Positions 32,162-42,701 of a stretch of DNA of 64,000 nt are shown piece after piece. The notes below the pieces were generated by a model. It searched no databases. It was given only the letters and a program-made list of their open reading frames with translations, and was not told the DNA's origin. How positions within the stretch are numbered: position 1 is the stretch's first letter; each line of letters opens with the position of its first letter. The DNA is from Cordilura impudica (taxonomy: Eukaryota > Arthropoda > Insecta > Diptera > Scathophagidae). The stretch lies in NCBI GenBank assembly GCA_963682025.1, contig OY821521.1, positions 97,338,854 through 97,402,853 on the forward strand, in the 5' to 3' direction. A program made the position numbers and the translations under genes.

Positions 32162-35100
32162 ATAGTTCCTCGTTACCATACTTTCAAGTTAGAACGAGGA
32201 ACGGACAAACTCTCAAATTCCTTTTAGATACCGGTAGTAATAAGAATTATATAAAACCTAATTTAGTCACAAACCATAGACCTAATCAGGAAAAATTTAG
32301 TGCAAAATCTATTGCAGGAAATGTAGAAATAACACATCATGTTCTTTTAAATATGTTTGGCATCAATAATGTCCCCATAAAGTTTTTTATCTTACCAGGT
32401 TTAAGAAACTTCGATGGGATATTAGGCAACGATAGTTTAAAAGAACTATCAGCTGTGATTTATACTTCAAAGAATTATTTTACGGTAAAAGGGGGAATAA
32501 ATATTCCAATATTCCAATATATTTCCCAAGATGTCAACAATATAGAAATTAGGATGGAACACCTTTCTGAAAATCAGAAAAGGTCTCTCGAAAACATTGT
32601 AAGTCACCATAAGAGTCTATTTGCAGATCCTGACGAAAGACTCACCTATACAACAAGAGTTGTTGGTGATATACGTACTTCCACGGACATACCAACTTAT
32701 ACCAGAAATTACCCTTACCCAATGGCCATGAAGGGAGTAGTTGAAGAGGAAATTAATAAATTATTAAAAGATGGGATAATAAGACCATCACGTTCGCCTT
32801 ATAACTCGCCTATATGGATTGTATCAAAGAAACAAGATGCTTCAGGTAGACAAAAATATAGACTGGTCATAGATTTCAGAAAATTAAATTCGATTACAAT
32901 ACCAGATAGATATCCCATTCCCGAGATAAATGAAGTTCTCTCACATTTAGGAGGTAATAAATATTTTACTGTAATAGACTTAAAGAGTGGATTTCATCAA
33001 ATACCTCTTAGAGAAGAGGATATAGAGAAAACGGCTTTTTCAGTTAATAATGGTAAATATGAATTTACAAGACTCCCATTTGGGTTGAAAAACGCACCAT
33101 CCATATTTCAGAGGACGCTGGACGATATCCTCAGGGAACAAATTGGCAAAACATGCTACGTTTATATTGACGATATAATTATCTTTAGTAAAGACGAAAA
33201 ATCGCATTTTAAACACTTGAATGAAATTTTTGAAACACTTAATGCTGCTAATATGAAAGTCCAGTTGGACAAGTGTGAATTCTTTAAAGAGGAGGTAGAA
33301 TTCTTGGGATTCATTGTTTCTTACAATGGAGTAAAAGCAAACCCCAAAAAGGTCGAAGCAATAGTAAATTTTGCTTATCCTACCACACTAAAAGAGCTCC
33401 GGTCCTTTCTAGGCCTTTCAGGATATTATAGAAGGTTTATAAAAGGTTACGCAGACTTAGCAAAACCTTTAACTAAATTATTGCGAGGAGATGCAGGTAC
33501 GATTTCCAAATCTGAATCAAACCGTAGGAAAATTCAAATGGATAATGAAGCCAAAAACGCCATCGATTCATTAAAAAATGCCTTAGTTTCTAGAGAAGTA
33601 ATTCTCGCATATCCAGACTTTAAAAAAGAATTTCAATTGACAACTGACGCTTCTAATGTAGCACTAGGAGCCGTCTTAAGTCAGGATGATCAGCCAATAG
33701 CATTCATATCTAGAACTCTGTCAGAAGCAGAAGAAAATTACGCAGCCAATGAAAAGGAAATGCTTGCTATAATATGGGCATTAGGAAACCTTAGGAATTA
33801 CTTGTATGGGTCAGCTAAAGTTGTCATCTTTACAGATCATCAACCGCTGACATATGCACTTAGCACAAAAAATAATAATAGTAAAATGAAAAGATGGAAA
33901 GCTATTTTAGAAGAATACAATTATGAAATGAAATATAAACCTGGTAGAAGTAATGTAGTAGCAGACGCGCTTTCTAGACCTCCAGCGACTGGAATAAATT
34001 CTTTATCAGGCACGGTGCACAGCAGTGACAGCTCTCCACAAGATCTTATTCCGAGCATGGAAACCCCAATAAACGTATTTAAGAACCAAATTTTTCTTTC
34101 CATAGGTGAAACACCCACTTACCAATTTAAAATCATATTCCCAGGCTATCATCGACACCTTATAAGCGAACCTAACTATGATGAACAAAAACTTACAGAA
34201 ATTCTAAAAAAGTATCTAAATCCGTCCGTTATTAATGGTATAAAAACTCCTGAACCAATAATGGGGAAAATTCAAACAATTTATCCAGACCACTTTTCAA
34301 GTTATAAATGTCGATTTACACAATTGGTAGTTGATGACATAACGTCAGAACACGATCAAGAAAATATAATTGTGGAAACACATAATAGGGCTCATCGCAA
34401 TGAGAAAGAAAACAGATTGCAAATTATGGAAAAATATTATTTTCCAGGAATGGCAAATAAAATTAAAAGGGTCATAAAACTATGTTCGACTTGTAAGAAA
34501 AATAAGTATGAGAGACACCCAAATACGCCTGAGTTGAAAGAGACACCTATACCAACTCATCCAGGCCACACAGTCCACCTTGACATTTTTTCCACAGACA
34601 AAAAATTGGTACTAACATCGATTGACAAATTTTCAAAGTATGTCCAGACAAAATTACTAAAGGGACGATCGACAGAAGATGTTAGGAGACCTCTTAGGGA
34701 AATACTATTTTCTTATGGGGTACCGAAAAATATTGTCATGGACAACGAACCTTCTCTGAATTCAGCTTCAATCCTATTCATGATGAAAGACGATTTGAAA
34801 ATAAACGTTTTCACAACTCCATCTTATCGAAGCGAAGCGAACGGACAGATAGAACGCTTCCATTCAACCTTAGCGGAGATAATGAGATGCCTTAAAAGTG
34901 ATGGGACATCTAGAAATTTCGAAGAACTTTTGGAAAGAGCTGTAAATGAATATAACCATACCATTCATTCAACGACAAAAAAGAAACCTGTAGATCTTTA
35001 TTTTGGTCGAACGATTGACTTTTCACCCCAAGATATAGAAATAACTAGATTATCTAACGTTGACCGACTAAAGCGCAAACAGGAAAATGACTTGACTTAC

Positions 35101-35286
35101 CATAATAAAAATAAAAAACCAATTAAAGAATACGTACCTGGTCAGCTAGTCTACGTTAGGACAAATAAAAGATTAGGGACAAAACTTTCTAATCGGTTTA
35201 AGGAAGAGATAGTGAAAGAAAACCGTAATACAACTATAGTTACGGAAAGTGGCCGCATTATTCACAAGAGTCACATTAGAAATTGA
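32152..35286 (+). CDS. pol: Pol polyprotein: protease, reverse transcriptase, RNase H, integrase
   Basis: About 1,044 codons from the frameshift point; the first ATG is only at 32353, after the protease active site. Protease: DTGSN at 32227. Reverse transcriptase: LVIDFRKLNSITIPDRYPIP, DLKSGFHQI near 32978, LPFGLKNAPSIFQ, and YIDD at 33163-33174. RNase H: LTTDASNVALGAV near 33637, EKEMLAIIW near 33754, FTDHQPLTYAL near 33829. Integrase: HH..CC zinc region (THNRAHRN near 34380, LCSTCKK near 34480), then the catalytic acids in HLDIFS (about 34577), MDNEPS (about 34738) and GQIERFH (about 34846). All key residues are present and no stop interrupts the frame. Confidence 0.93.
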   Translation, partial: FWLNSSSLPYFQVRTRNGQTLKFLLDTGSNKNYIKPNLVTNHRPNQEKFSAKSIAGNVEITHHVLLNMFGINNVPIKFFILPGLRNFDGILGNDSLKELSAVIYTSKNYFTVKGGINIPIFQYISQDVNNIEIRMEHLSENQKRSLENIVSHHKSLFADPDERLTYTTRVVGDIRTSTDIPTYTRNYPYPMAMKGVVEEEINKLLKDGIIRPSRSPYNSPIWIVSKKQDASGRQKYRLVIDFRKLNSITIPDRYPIPEINEVLSHLGGNKYFTVIDLKSGFHQIPLREEDIEKTAFSVNNGKYEFTRLPFGLKNAPSIFQRTLDDILREQIGKTCYVYIDDIIIFSKDEKSHFKHLNEIFETLNAANMKVQLDKCEFFKEEVEFLGFIVSYNGVKANPKKVEAIVNFAYPTTLKELRSFLGLSGYYRRFIKGYADLAKPLTKLLRGDAGTISKSESNRRKIQMDNEAKNAIDSLKNALVSREVILAYPDFKKEFQLTTDASNVALGAVLSQDDQPIAFISRTLSEAEENYAANEKEMLAIIWALGNLRNYLYGSAKVVIFTDHQPLTYALSTKNNNSKMKRWKAILEEYNYEMKYKPGRSNVVADALSRPPATGINSLSGTVHSSDSSPQDLIPSMETPINVFKNQIFLSIGETPTYQFKIIFPGYHRHLISEPNYDEQKLTEILKKYLNPSVINGIKTPEPIMGKIQTIYPDHFSSYKCRFTQLVVDDITSEHDQENIIVETHNRAHRNEKENRLQIMEKYYFPGMANKIKRVIKLCSTCKKNKYERHPNTPELKETPIPTHPGHTVHLDIFSTDKKLVLTSIDKFSKYVQTKLLKGRSTEDVRRPLREILFSYGVPKNIVMDNEPSLNSASILFMMKDDLKINVFTTPSYRSEANGQIERFHSTLAEIMRCLKSDGTSRNFEELLERAVNEYNHTIHSTTKKKPVDLYFGRTIDFSPQDIEITRLSNVDRLKRKQENDLTYHNKNKKPIKEYVPGQLVYVRTNKRLGTKLSNRFKEEIVKENRNTTIVTESGRIIHKSHIRN

Positions 35287-35330
35287 CAATTTTTTTTTTT
35301 TTTTACATCCCATTTATCTTCTTTTTACAG

Positions 35331-36825
35331 ATTACTAATTGGTACCGTCCTTGCGGATTTTAATATACTTGACTACTCTAATGCGAGATTAATAACCATT
35401 CAGAATGGGATCGCAAAAAAACAGAACGGCACCTTTAAAGTTATACATTCTATCGACTTAGAACAATATAGAATTTTATCACAGGACATTGAATCTACAT
35501 TGAACACTAATATTACATATAGTCATCCGCTCCGTCCGTTTTTAAAACAACAAGTCTCCGATATTAATGGACTCCTTAATCGGTTAAGTCCACACGTAAG
35601 GAGAAGATCTATCGATTTTATTGGTAGCGCATGGAAATGGGTTGCTGGGACTCCAGACAGCCATGATTTTGAAATTTTAAATCAGAAAATTAAAAATGTA
35701 TTAGAAAATAACAACAGACAAATGATTATAAACGAACTTACAACTAGCAGATTACAAGATATTTCAAACATTACAAATCAAATATTAAAAGTAAAGCGGG
35801 AAGATTGGAATAATGAACTGGCAAATACATTAGAACACAAATTAACATTAATTGAAAAAGAATTACAAAATATTGAATATGCAATACAATGGGCTAAAGT
35901 AAATATTGTAAACTCATTTATCTTGTCAAAAACCGAAATTGAAAATTTAAATTATGTTTTAAGAAATTATAGTATTCCTATTTTTAATGTAGATGAATTG
36001 TTATCATTTGGAAGCGTAAAGATTGTGACAAATAACAAAGAAATTTTATATATTTTAAGTATTCCCATTGCCCAAAATGATATCTGTAAAATTTTCTTAG
36101 CAAAGCCAGTAAAAATTGGAAATATTATTGATAAAATTGAATATGGCAAAATTCTAGATTGTAATAATAAATTATTCGCCATCAAAGAAAGCTGCAAAAG
36201 CTACAATGATTTAACAATATGTAATAGAGATAAGCTTGTAGAATTAAGTGATAAATTTTGTATAACTAGTTTATTTAGAAATAAAATAGGTAGCTGCACA
36301 CAGGTTAACAACGAGCACGTCCCAGCAATAGAAGAAATCGGAAGCGACTTACTACTGCTGAATCAATACATTGGGAAAATTAAAGTGAACGAAGAAGAAA
36401 TAGCATTAAATGGAACTTATTTGGTCAAATATTTCAACACAACAGTCAACATTGAGGGTCGAGAATACTATTCAAAAGAAATAAGTGGCAACAAACCTCT
36501 TCCAGCTTCATTACAACCAAGAGCATGGAATAGCAAAACCGAAGAAATCATATCACTGCAAAGACTCCAAAAATTGAATATGGGAAACATCAAAAGATTG
36601 GAAACACTGGAAAACAAAAATAACTTTCTACTAACATCAAGCCTCATCATCATTGTATCCGTTTGTGTTATTATCGCTTGGATTTCTAAGAAGAAGAAAA
36701 CAAAAAAAGAAGATGAAATAATAGAAACGAAAGAAGCCCAACCAGAACATCCAATTGTTGTAAAATCTACAGAGGAAAAAATTAGGAAAAAGAATTCCAC
36801 CATTTTTGACATCCACACATTTTAA
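35331..36825 (+). CDS. env: Env glycoprotein, main exon (spliced)
   Basis: Open from the acceptor CTTTTTACAG| at 35330 to the stop at 36823-36825; the position often called as start (35500) is a TTG, and no in-frame ATG occurs until about 35720. With the leader exon 30293-30306 the total is 502 codons, and the joined N-terminus would be short and hydrophobic, as for a signal peptide. A basic furin-type site VRRRS lies near 35597, followed by a hydrophobic segment FIGSAWKWVAGTPDSHDF like the fusion region of insect retrovirus and baculovirus F-type envelopes. A transmembrane stretch (SSLIIIVSVCVIIAWI) near 36637-36685 is followed by KKKK and a charged tail. Its role in infectivity is inferred. 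Confidence 0.88.
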
Positions 36826-36846
36826 GCAATCGGGACGATTGCATTT

Positions 36847-36857
36847 AAGGAGGGAGG
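36847..36857 (+). other. Polypurine tract
   Basis: AAGGAGGGAGG immediately precedes the 3' LTR start AGTTAAC at 36858. It is the plus-strand primer in reverse transcription. Confidence 0.85.
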
Positions 36858-37378
36858 AGTTAACACAAAATACATTTAAAATACATTTAAAATAAATATT
36901 TCGCTAACAACAACAACACACATTAAAAAATACCAAAATTAGTTCTCAAGCTGACGTTGCGTCTTCTGCAAAACCAAAAACAGTTATTTTACAACAATAC
37001 CGTTGCACGCGCATCCGGCGCGATTACCAAAATACAGTAATTCTGCAAGGTAGTATTTTCCCACCAACAGTATTGAACGGCATTGCACATGCCAACGAAT
37101 AAAGCAGCTCATTTTACAATAATACCATTGCACGCGCAACACAGAAATTCTGCAAGGTAGTAAATTCACACCAACAACATTGAACAGCATTGCACGAGCG
37201 GCAGAATGACAACAGCGTGAATGAATGGCGTGATCAGCAAACCTGTTATTATAAATTAGGGTAGTTTTAAGAAAATCATTGCTTTTTATTTTGAATTACA
37301 AATAAAGACGGTTGTTGTGTCGCCCTCAGCGCACAACAATTAATTTTTTTAAACTAAAATTCCTAAAAGAATTTAATT
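36858..37378 (+). repeat. 3' LTR of the endogenous retrovirus
   Basis: 521 bp and identical to the 5' LTR except for C at about 37324 where the 5' copy has A. Contains the same two internal repeats. The minus-strand frame at 36984-37190 is a copy of that at 29097-29303 and is a shadow. Confidence 0.95.
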
Positions 37379-37434
37379 TATATGTATGTACATACGCCTC
37401 ATTTTTTTTGTGTTGTTTGGAATAACAAAAAAAA

Positions 37435-37645
37435 ATTTGACCTTTGATTATGTGTCCATCTTAACGTCGTAATGAGACTATATGTCGCAAATAGGAAGAA
37501 TGTTCAGATCTAGCCCCCATTTTATGTACCCATTTTTTATATTCATAAATCATCAGCTTATAAGCTACATATATAGAACAATGTTTAGTCACATTTCCCA
37601 TATGAGGCTGCTTCCCGATATTCACTCATGTAAGATATGTGTATC
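37435..37645 (-). repeat. Degenerate family A DINE-like fragment, copy 6
   Basis: Weak but ordered matches to the middle of family A: ATATGTCGCAAATA, GTTCAGATCTAGCCCCCAT and GAGGCTGCTTCCCGATATTCACT. Ends are lost. Confidence 0.6.
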
Positions 37646-37659
37646 AAAACTATACGCCA

Positions 37660-38010
37660 TTAAAAAAATGCTGCAAGTTTATAATCAAAGAGAAGTTCAT
37701 GTGGATAATGAGGACCTTTTGCTTTTCCAATTACAAATAATCTCTGTTGCGTTGAATATATTTTTAAGATGTTTGGTTTGATCTTATTGCACTCCCTTAG
37801 GTCTGCAACCGAATCATATTTGGTATTTACAGCGTAAACACGTCTAGCCAGCATCCTAAGATATTCTGGATGGGATTTAGGTCAGGTGAGTACATTGTCC
37901 AATCCATAACTTCAATGCGGAGCACAGTTCCAAAAACCCTTTTGTTTTTCGGCAAAAAGCTTTTTATTTCTCGATATAATCTCCCATTAATTCCCGATAT
38001 AGTCTCCCAC
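37660..38010 (-). pseudogene. Tc1-superfamily transposase C-terminal remnant
   Basis: Minus-strand pieces: INGRLYREIKSFLPKNKRVFG, then EVMDWTMYSPDLNPIQNILG (catalytic Glu replaced by Gln), then in the next frame LARRVYAVNTKYDSVADLREC. The order and wording fit a DD37E-type Tc1 transposase with an internal deletion before EVMDW and one frameshift. Confidence 0.75.
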
Positions 38011-38330
38011 AAAAATTAGTCCAGCGTTTTTCAATTATTTTATTCTATACAAATAAAAAGTTTTCTCAAGTTCCTCAAAATACCCGTTTGTGTTAGTGAT
38101 GGACATCTTCTTTCAACCTCTTCGAGCTCTTACCGTCGAGTCATTTGTTCTGGTTTGGAAACAGGAAATAGTCGCAGGATGGCTAAATCTGGATTATACA
38201 CTGGATGGGGTAGCAGTTCGCAGCTCAATTTATAAATTTTTGCCATTGGAACTACATACGTGTGCGTCGGTGGAGGAGCACACCACAATGATATTCAGTA
38301 AACCACTTTCTATCTATTGAAGTTGATGGT
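38005..38330 (-). pseudogene. Mariner-type transposase C-terminal remnant
   Basis: On the minus strand, MAKIYKLS then CELLPHPVYNPDLA and a frame-broken DYFLFPNQNKWLDGK give the mariner SPDLAPSDYFLFP region, followed by a NGYFEELEKTFYLY-like helix. Several frameshifts. It abuts the Tc1 remnant in the same orientation. Confidence 0.65.
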
Positions 38331-39297
38331 AAAGAGTCGCCATGTTTTCAAAAAAAAAAAAAAAAAAAAAAACGCAGTTTGCTTAAAATTTTACAGTAGT
38401 CTATTATAAGACGATTTTTGACAGGAGCTGTGTTGATTTTTAATTAATGTTTATTTTATTTATTTTAAATTCTATACACAAGACTCTCTTATTGCAGTAT
38501 AGAATTATGCATTTGGAAATATAATTTTTATAAATCTATTAATACATATTCTAAAGTTAAATATAAACAAAAATGGAGCTGCTAAACTGCCATCGTAACT
38601 AAAAACTGAATTGGAAATATTTACAAAATCTAAAAAATAACCAAATTAATCAAAAATTTAAACATGTTACAGAATAAGCGTTTAGCTTTCTAGATCAACA
38701 ATCATTTGAAAACTTTATTTACTAATTTCAACAATAAAAACATCTTCAATTATTTAAATTTTTATTTGAATCTGCCTTTACAATATTTACAATAAAAAAT
38801 ATACGAGTTTTAAATTAAATTAATTTGAATAAAACTGAATTTTTGGAACATATTTTGTATGTGACTGGTTTGGCTGAAAGGCATTGAACTAAGATACAAG
38901 GTTGTATCGATTCTAGGTCTGATCAGAACAAAACAAAATTTAAAATATTGGTATTTTAAATTAAATAGGAAAATAAATGTTATGAATAATAATTTTTTTT
39001 TTACAAAAGTATGAACAATTTCATACTCTTAATGAAAAATGTATATAGTTTATGTAAAAATTCATTCCCTGTATGCATTTTTCTTCTGTGCAGTACCCCT
39101 ATGCAAATAATATCCGATAAGGCAATAAATTTTGTTAATGCTTGTTTTCTATGGTCATTATGAAATCAGAATGGACGTAAGACCCTTTGCCGCATCGCGA
39201 TGCATCGTTGCGTTTTTCGTGATAGATTTAGCGCCTTTTGACGAACCAAAAAGCGCATTTTCTCCTTTATAATAATCTAACCCATAAAAACAGTTTT
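38331..39297. other. AT-rich spacer, nothing recognised
   Basis: Contains A22-24 at 38350-38373 and otherwise unique AT-rich sequence. A GC-richer patch at 39180-39240 has GCATCGCGATGC, a 12-bp palindrome, without further context. Confidence 0.5.
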
Positions 39298-39853
39298 TAT
39301 TAAAACTCTTTCTTTCCTTATGCATATGAGTTTTGAATATCTCCGTGACTGTGCGTTACTGTGTGTGACTATCTAAAAATTAATCTTTGGCCACAAGTCT
39401 ATGGACAAGTTTCAGATAAGGGAGAATGGGGTTTAAATCACTCCGTGACTGTGCGTGACTATGCGTGACTGCACGTGACTATGTCGAAGTTGATCTTTCT
39501 TTACAGCAAGTATATCGACCAAGTTTCAGATCGGTCGGATGAGGGTAAATGACATTAAGATCACTTCGTGACTGCGTGGCCATGCGTGACTGTGCGTGAC
39601 TAAGTCAAAGTTAATCTTTTTTTCCCAGCAAGTGTATGGACCAAGTTTCAGATCGATCGGATGAGGGGAAATGACATTTAGATCACTCCGTGACTGTGCG
39701 TGACGACGAGTGACTGTGCATGACTACCCCAAAATTAATCTGTAGTCACGACAAGACTATGGACCGAGTTTCAGTTTAATTGGATAAGAGGGAATGGGGT
39801 CCACCCATTGCTGGCAGACAAACAGAGAGTATGAGTTAAAAGAAAGAGTTTAA
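39298..39853. mobile_element. MITE-like element built of four tandem GTGACTGTGCGTGACT units
   Basis: Inverted ends AAAACTCTTTCTTT (about 39302) and AAAGAAAGAGTTT (about 39840) enclose four repeats of about 98-125 bp. They start with CTCCGTGACTGTGCGTKACT at about 39342, 39440, 39565 and 39687. Each includes CAAGTTTCAGATCGRTCGGATGAGG or a variant. Within units GTGACTRTGC is itself repeated two to four times. No coding frame. Confidence 0.75.
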
Positions 39854-40105
39854 AAAAGCGGTAATTTACCGTTTTCCGTTTTCCTTTTAAGTGTTTTTAG
39901 CGTTTATTTTTTAACCACAACGTTCATATTAAACAAAAATTTTGAACAGTTATTTATTTTATAAAAAAAATTAAATGGTGAAAAAGTAATCCAAGAGTAT
40001 GAAAATTGGCGTAACAATTTAAAATAAATTAAATGGAAAAATCGAGACAAAACTGATTGAAATATGTACGTACATACATTCAAAAAGTCAGTCAACGACT
40101 ATCCG

Positions 40106-40886
40106 TTTTTATACCCTATACCACTATGTGGTTTGTGTATAATGACTTTGTGCTGCTGTTTGTAACTACCAAAAATATTTGACCTAGGCCCATCTTTTAT
40201 TATACCGATAGAATCAGAATCACTAATTCGATTTAACGATGTCCGTCCGTCCGTCTGTGTATCCATGTAAACCTTATAATCAAACTGCAGGTCGCAAATA
40301 TGAATATATTTTGATGAAATTTGGTATGTTAGCTTTTATCGGCCATAGGATGAACGCTATTGAAATTGGTGCGAATCGGTCCATGTTCAGACCTAGCCCC
40401 CTATGAAATCGACATAAATTGTCATAAGATCCAAATTGTCATATAGATCTTACTCAAATTGGGTTTGTATGCGTTTATTACATCCATTAATGAGTAGTCC
40501 AAAAATGATCCCTATGGGACAACTCTTAGTCATAGGCCCCATATAGAGCTGCTTCCCGATCTTCACTTAAATCTATCAAAAAACAAAAATAATGCACTGA
40601 TTCTTCTCAAATTTTGTTTGTATATATTTTTTTGCAAAATACAAGAGAATTTACCAAACATAGTCAGGATCGGTCCGTTTTTGGGCCTAGTCCCAATATA
40701 GATATGCCATCCGATATGACCTTTTTCATATCTGCAGGCAAAAAAAAATTAAAAATCCCACTCAAATTTGGTTTATGCTTATTTTCTATGTCCAGTTAGT
40801 AGGGCCCATGAGATAGGGTCTCTAAACGCATGGTATAGGGTATCAATATAGTCGGTCTAGATCGACTATAATTTTCTTACTTGTTC
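40106..40886 (-). repeat. DINE-like repeat family A, copy 5
   Basis: TTTTTATACCCTATACCACTATGTGG at 40106, CCGTCCGTCCGTCTGTGT at 40243, a near-palindrome AGTCGGTCTAGATCGACT at about 40852, and TTACTTGTTC at the end. Full length, about 780 bp. Confidence 0.85.
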
Positions 40887-41343
40887 AATTATCAAGTATT
40901 GACTTTTCCATACTCAAACACTCGTAAAAAAATAAATAAAAAAAAAAATAAGTAAAAATGTATATTATACAAAAACAGTTCTAGGTCTGAACACGGGGAA
41001 GAAAATGATGTTTTTATTTGAAAATTTTATATTGTTCTCACATATTTCATATATATTTTTTTTTTAATTGATACACACTTTAAAAGTAACATCATTCTAA
41101 TTTAGTGCCTTGTACCGCTTTTTCGGGTACGGTTTTGCGCTTATCCCCCCTAAACTGACTATGTATTTCTAACTTGTTATGTTGTCATCGATACCTTAAT
41201 ATACAGAGTTAACACATAAATTTTAAAAGATCCGCTAAACATTGTATACCTATGTGGTAGAAGCGACTGTACTATCGGGGACTCATGTTTTTAGTGGTAG
41301 AAAATCGCAAGAATCTTCGTTTTTTCATATTTGCTTCATTGTA

Positions 41344-42699
41344 CGAAGACGTTCCCCGACCAACTCGACCTGACGTATAGATGGCGGCAGTAGTTTGATA
41401 AAAATTACTTTGGTGAAAATTGGTAACCTTGTAAAACATATGTTTTAAGTTTCAAGGTGCCACATTTTGTAGCATTTTTTTTACAGCCATTAAAAGTCAT
41501 CTCAGTCAATCTGTAAATATGGAAAAAATTGGACGCCGCGGCGCGCCGTTATATAACTAATTTATTTATTTATTAACTAACTTAACTTTTGAGCATTAGC
41601 TACTAAGGCCATCAGCTCATGTTTGATTGAAGATTAGTATTAATTTTAAAATTTATTTTTAGGAAAGGAATTCATAGATAATCAAAGATATGTTATAATA
41701 TGCATTTTTTTTATTTATATAATTCAATACTTTCATTTGCTAGGTCTCAGTCTAACTAATATTAAAAAAGAGCTAGATTCTACTCTGTGGGAGTCTGCTC
41801 GTTTACGACTATAAAATCTTGGCTGGCAGAGCTTAAACGCGCCATACGAGCTGCCAAGACGAACACCGTATTGGTTGACCAATTGAGGTGGTCACGATAT
41901 AAACGGTTAAGAAAATTCACAAAATGGTATTGGATGATCGTCAGCTGAAAATGCGTCAGCAGACGAAAATTTGGAGATGGGAAAGCTGAGTGCCGCGTTT
42001 ACTCACAATAGAACAACAATAGAACAGCGCTGCGAAGATGTTTCAATAGGGTTTTTGGCGATGGTTGCCCGCAATAAAGTAGTTTTTGCATCGATTCGAA
42101 ACCATGGATGAGACATGGGTTTAGCACTTCACACCTGAGACTAAGGAATAGTCAAAACAGTGGACTGAAATGAGAGAGTCGCTTCGAAAAAAAGCGAATA
42201 GTTCCATCTGCAGGCAAAGTTATGGCGCCTTTTTTTATGCGCGGGGGTATTTTTTTTTTTTTATTGATTATCTTCAAAAAGGAAAAACAATCAACGGCGA
42301 GTGTTTTGCTAACTTATTGCAGCGTGTAAATAAAATTAAGGAAAAATTCTGCATGTGGTGTGTTGTTACATCAAGACAATACACCAATTCTCACATCCGC
42401 TATTGCAATGGCCAAAATTCATGAATTAAAGTTCGAATTGATTTATCACGCACATTTTTCCCAGATTTAGCTCCCTCGGATTATTTTCTATTTCCAAACT
42501 TAAAAAAAGTCTGCGGTTGATGGCATTTTTAAGCAGCTAGACAGTTTTTACTACAAACAGGGTATCAATGCTATTGAATATCGCTGGGAAAAGTGTATCG
42601 AGCTGAAAGGAGATTTAAATAATTTGAGAAAAAATAAAACAAATTCTCAAACTTGTTGTGATTTCTTAGGAAGGTCGTGTTGTTCTGGGACCGCCCTCA
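41344..42699 (+). mobile_element. Mariner element, inactive
   Basis: TA-flanked (41342-41343, 42700-42701), with 28-bp inverted ends matching at 21 of 28 positions (CGAAGACGTTCCCCGACC left). The transposase reads GLSLTNIKKELDSTLWESA near 41741, then broken frames with MGKLSAAFTHNRTT near 41977, a DETW-like region near 42107, LQKGKTINGECFANLLQRV near 42271, a damaged HHQDN region near 42371 and DLAPSDYFLFPNLKK near 42468-42510. This is the DD34D mariner order with many frameshifts. About 300 bp lies between the left end and the first coding motif, more than usual, and may hold a small insert (41555-41640). Confidence 0.85.
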
Positions 42700-42701
42700 T
42701 A

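Larger units (their letters stand above)
28971..37378 (+). mobile_element. Intact gypsy-class endogenous retrovirus (errantivirus type)
   Basis: 8,408 bp, flanked by TATA at 28967-28970 and 37379-37382. Order: LTR, primer-binding site, A-rich leader, gag, protease-RT-RNase H-integrase, env, polypurine tract, LTR. LTRs start AGTTAAC and end TTAATT. gag, pol and env all read through without an internal stop, and the LTRs differ by one base that I could find, so insertion was recent in evolutionary terms. It is intact next to dozens of dead elements. Confidence 0.95.

Noticed and set aside
35500..36825. Env start at 35500
   Set aside because: The codon there is TTG, and the frame is open upstream to the acceptor at 35330; splicing from the leader is the better model.
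39342..39800. Regular repeats resembling a CRISPR array
   Set aside because: Units are tandem without unique spacers, vary in length, and lie in insect DNA between inverted ends.
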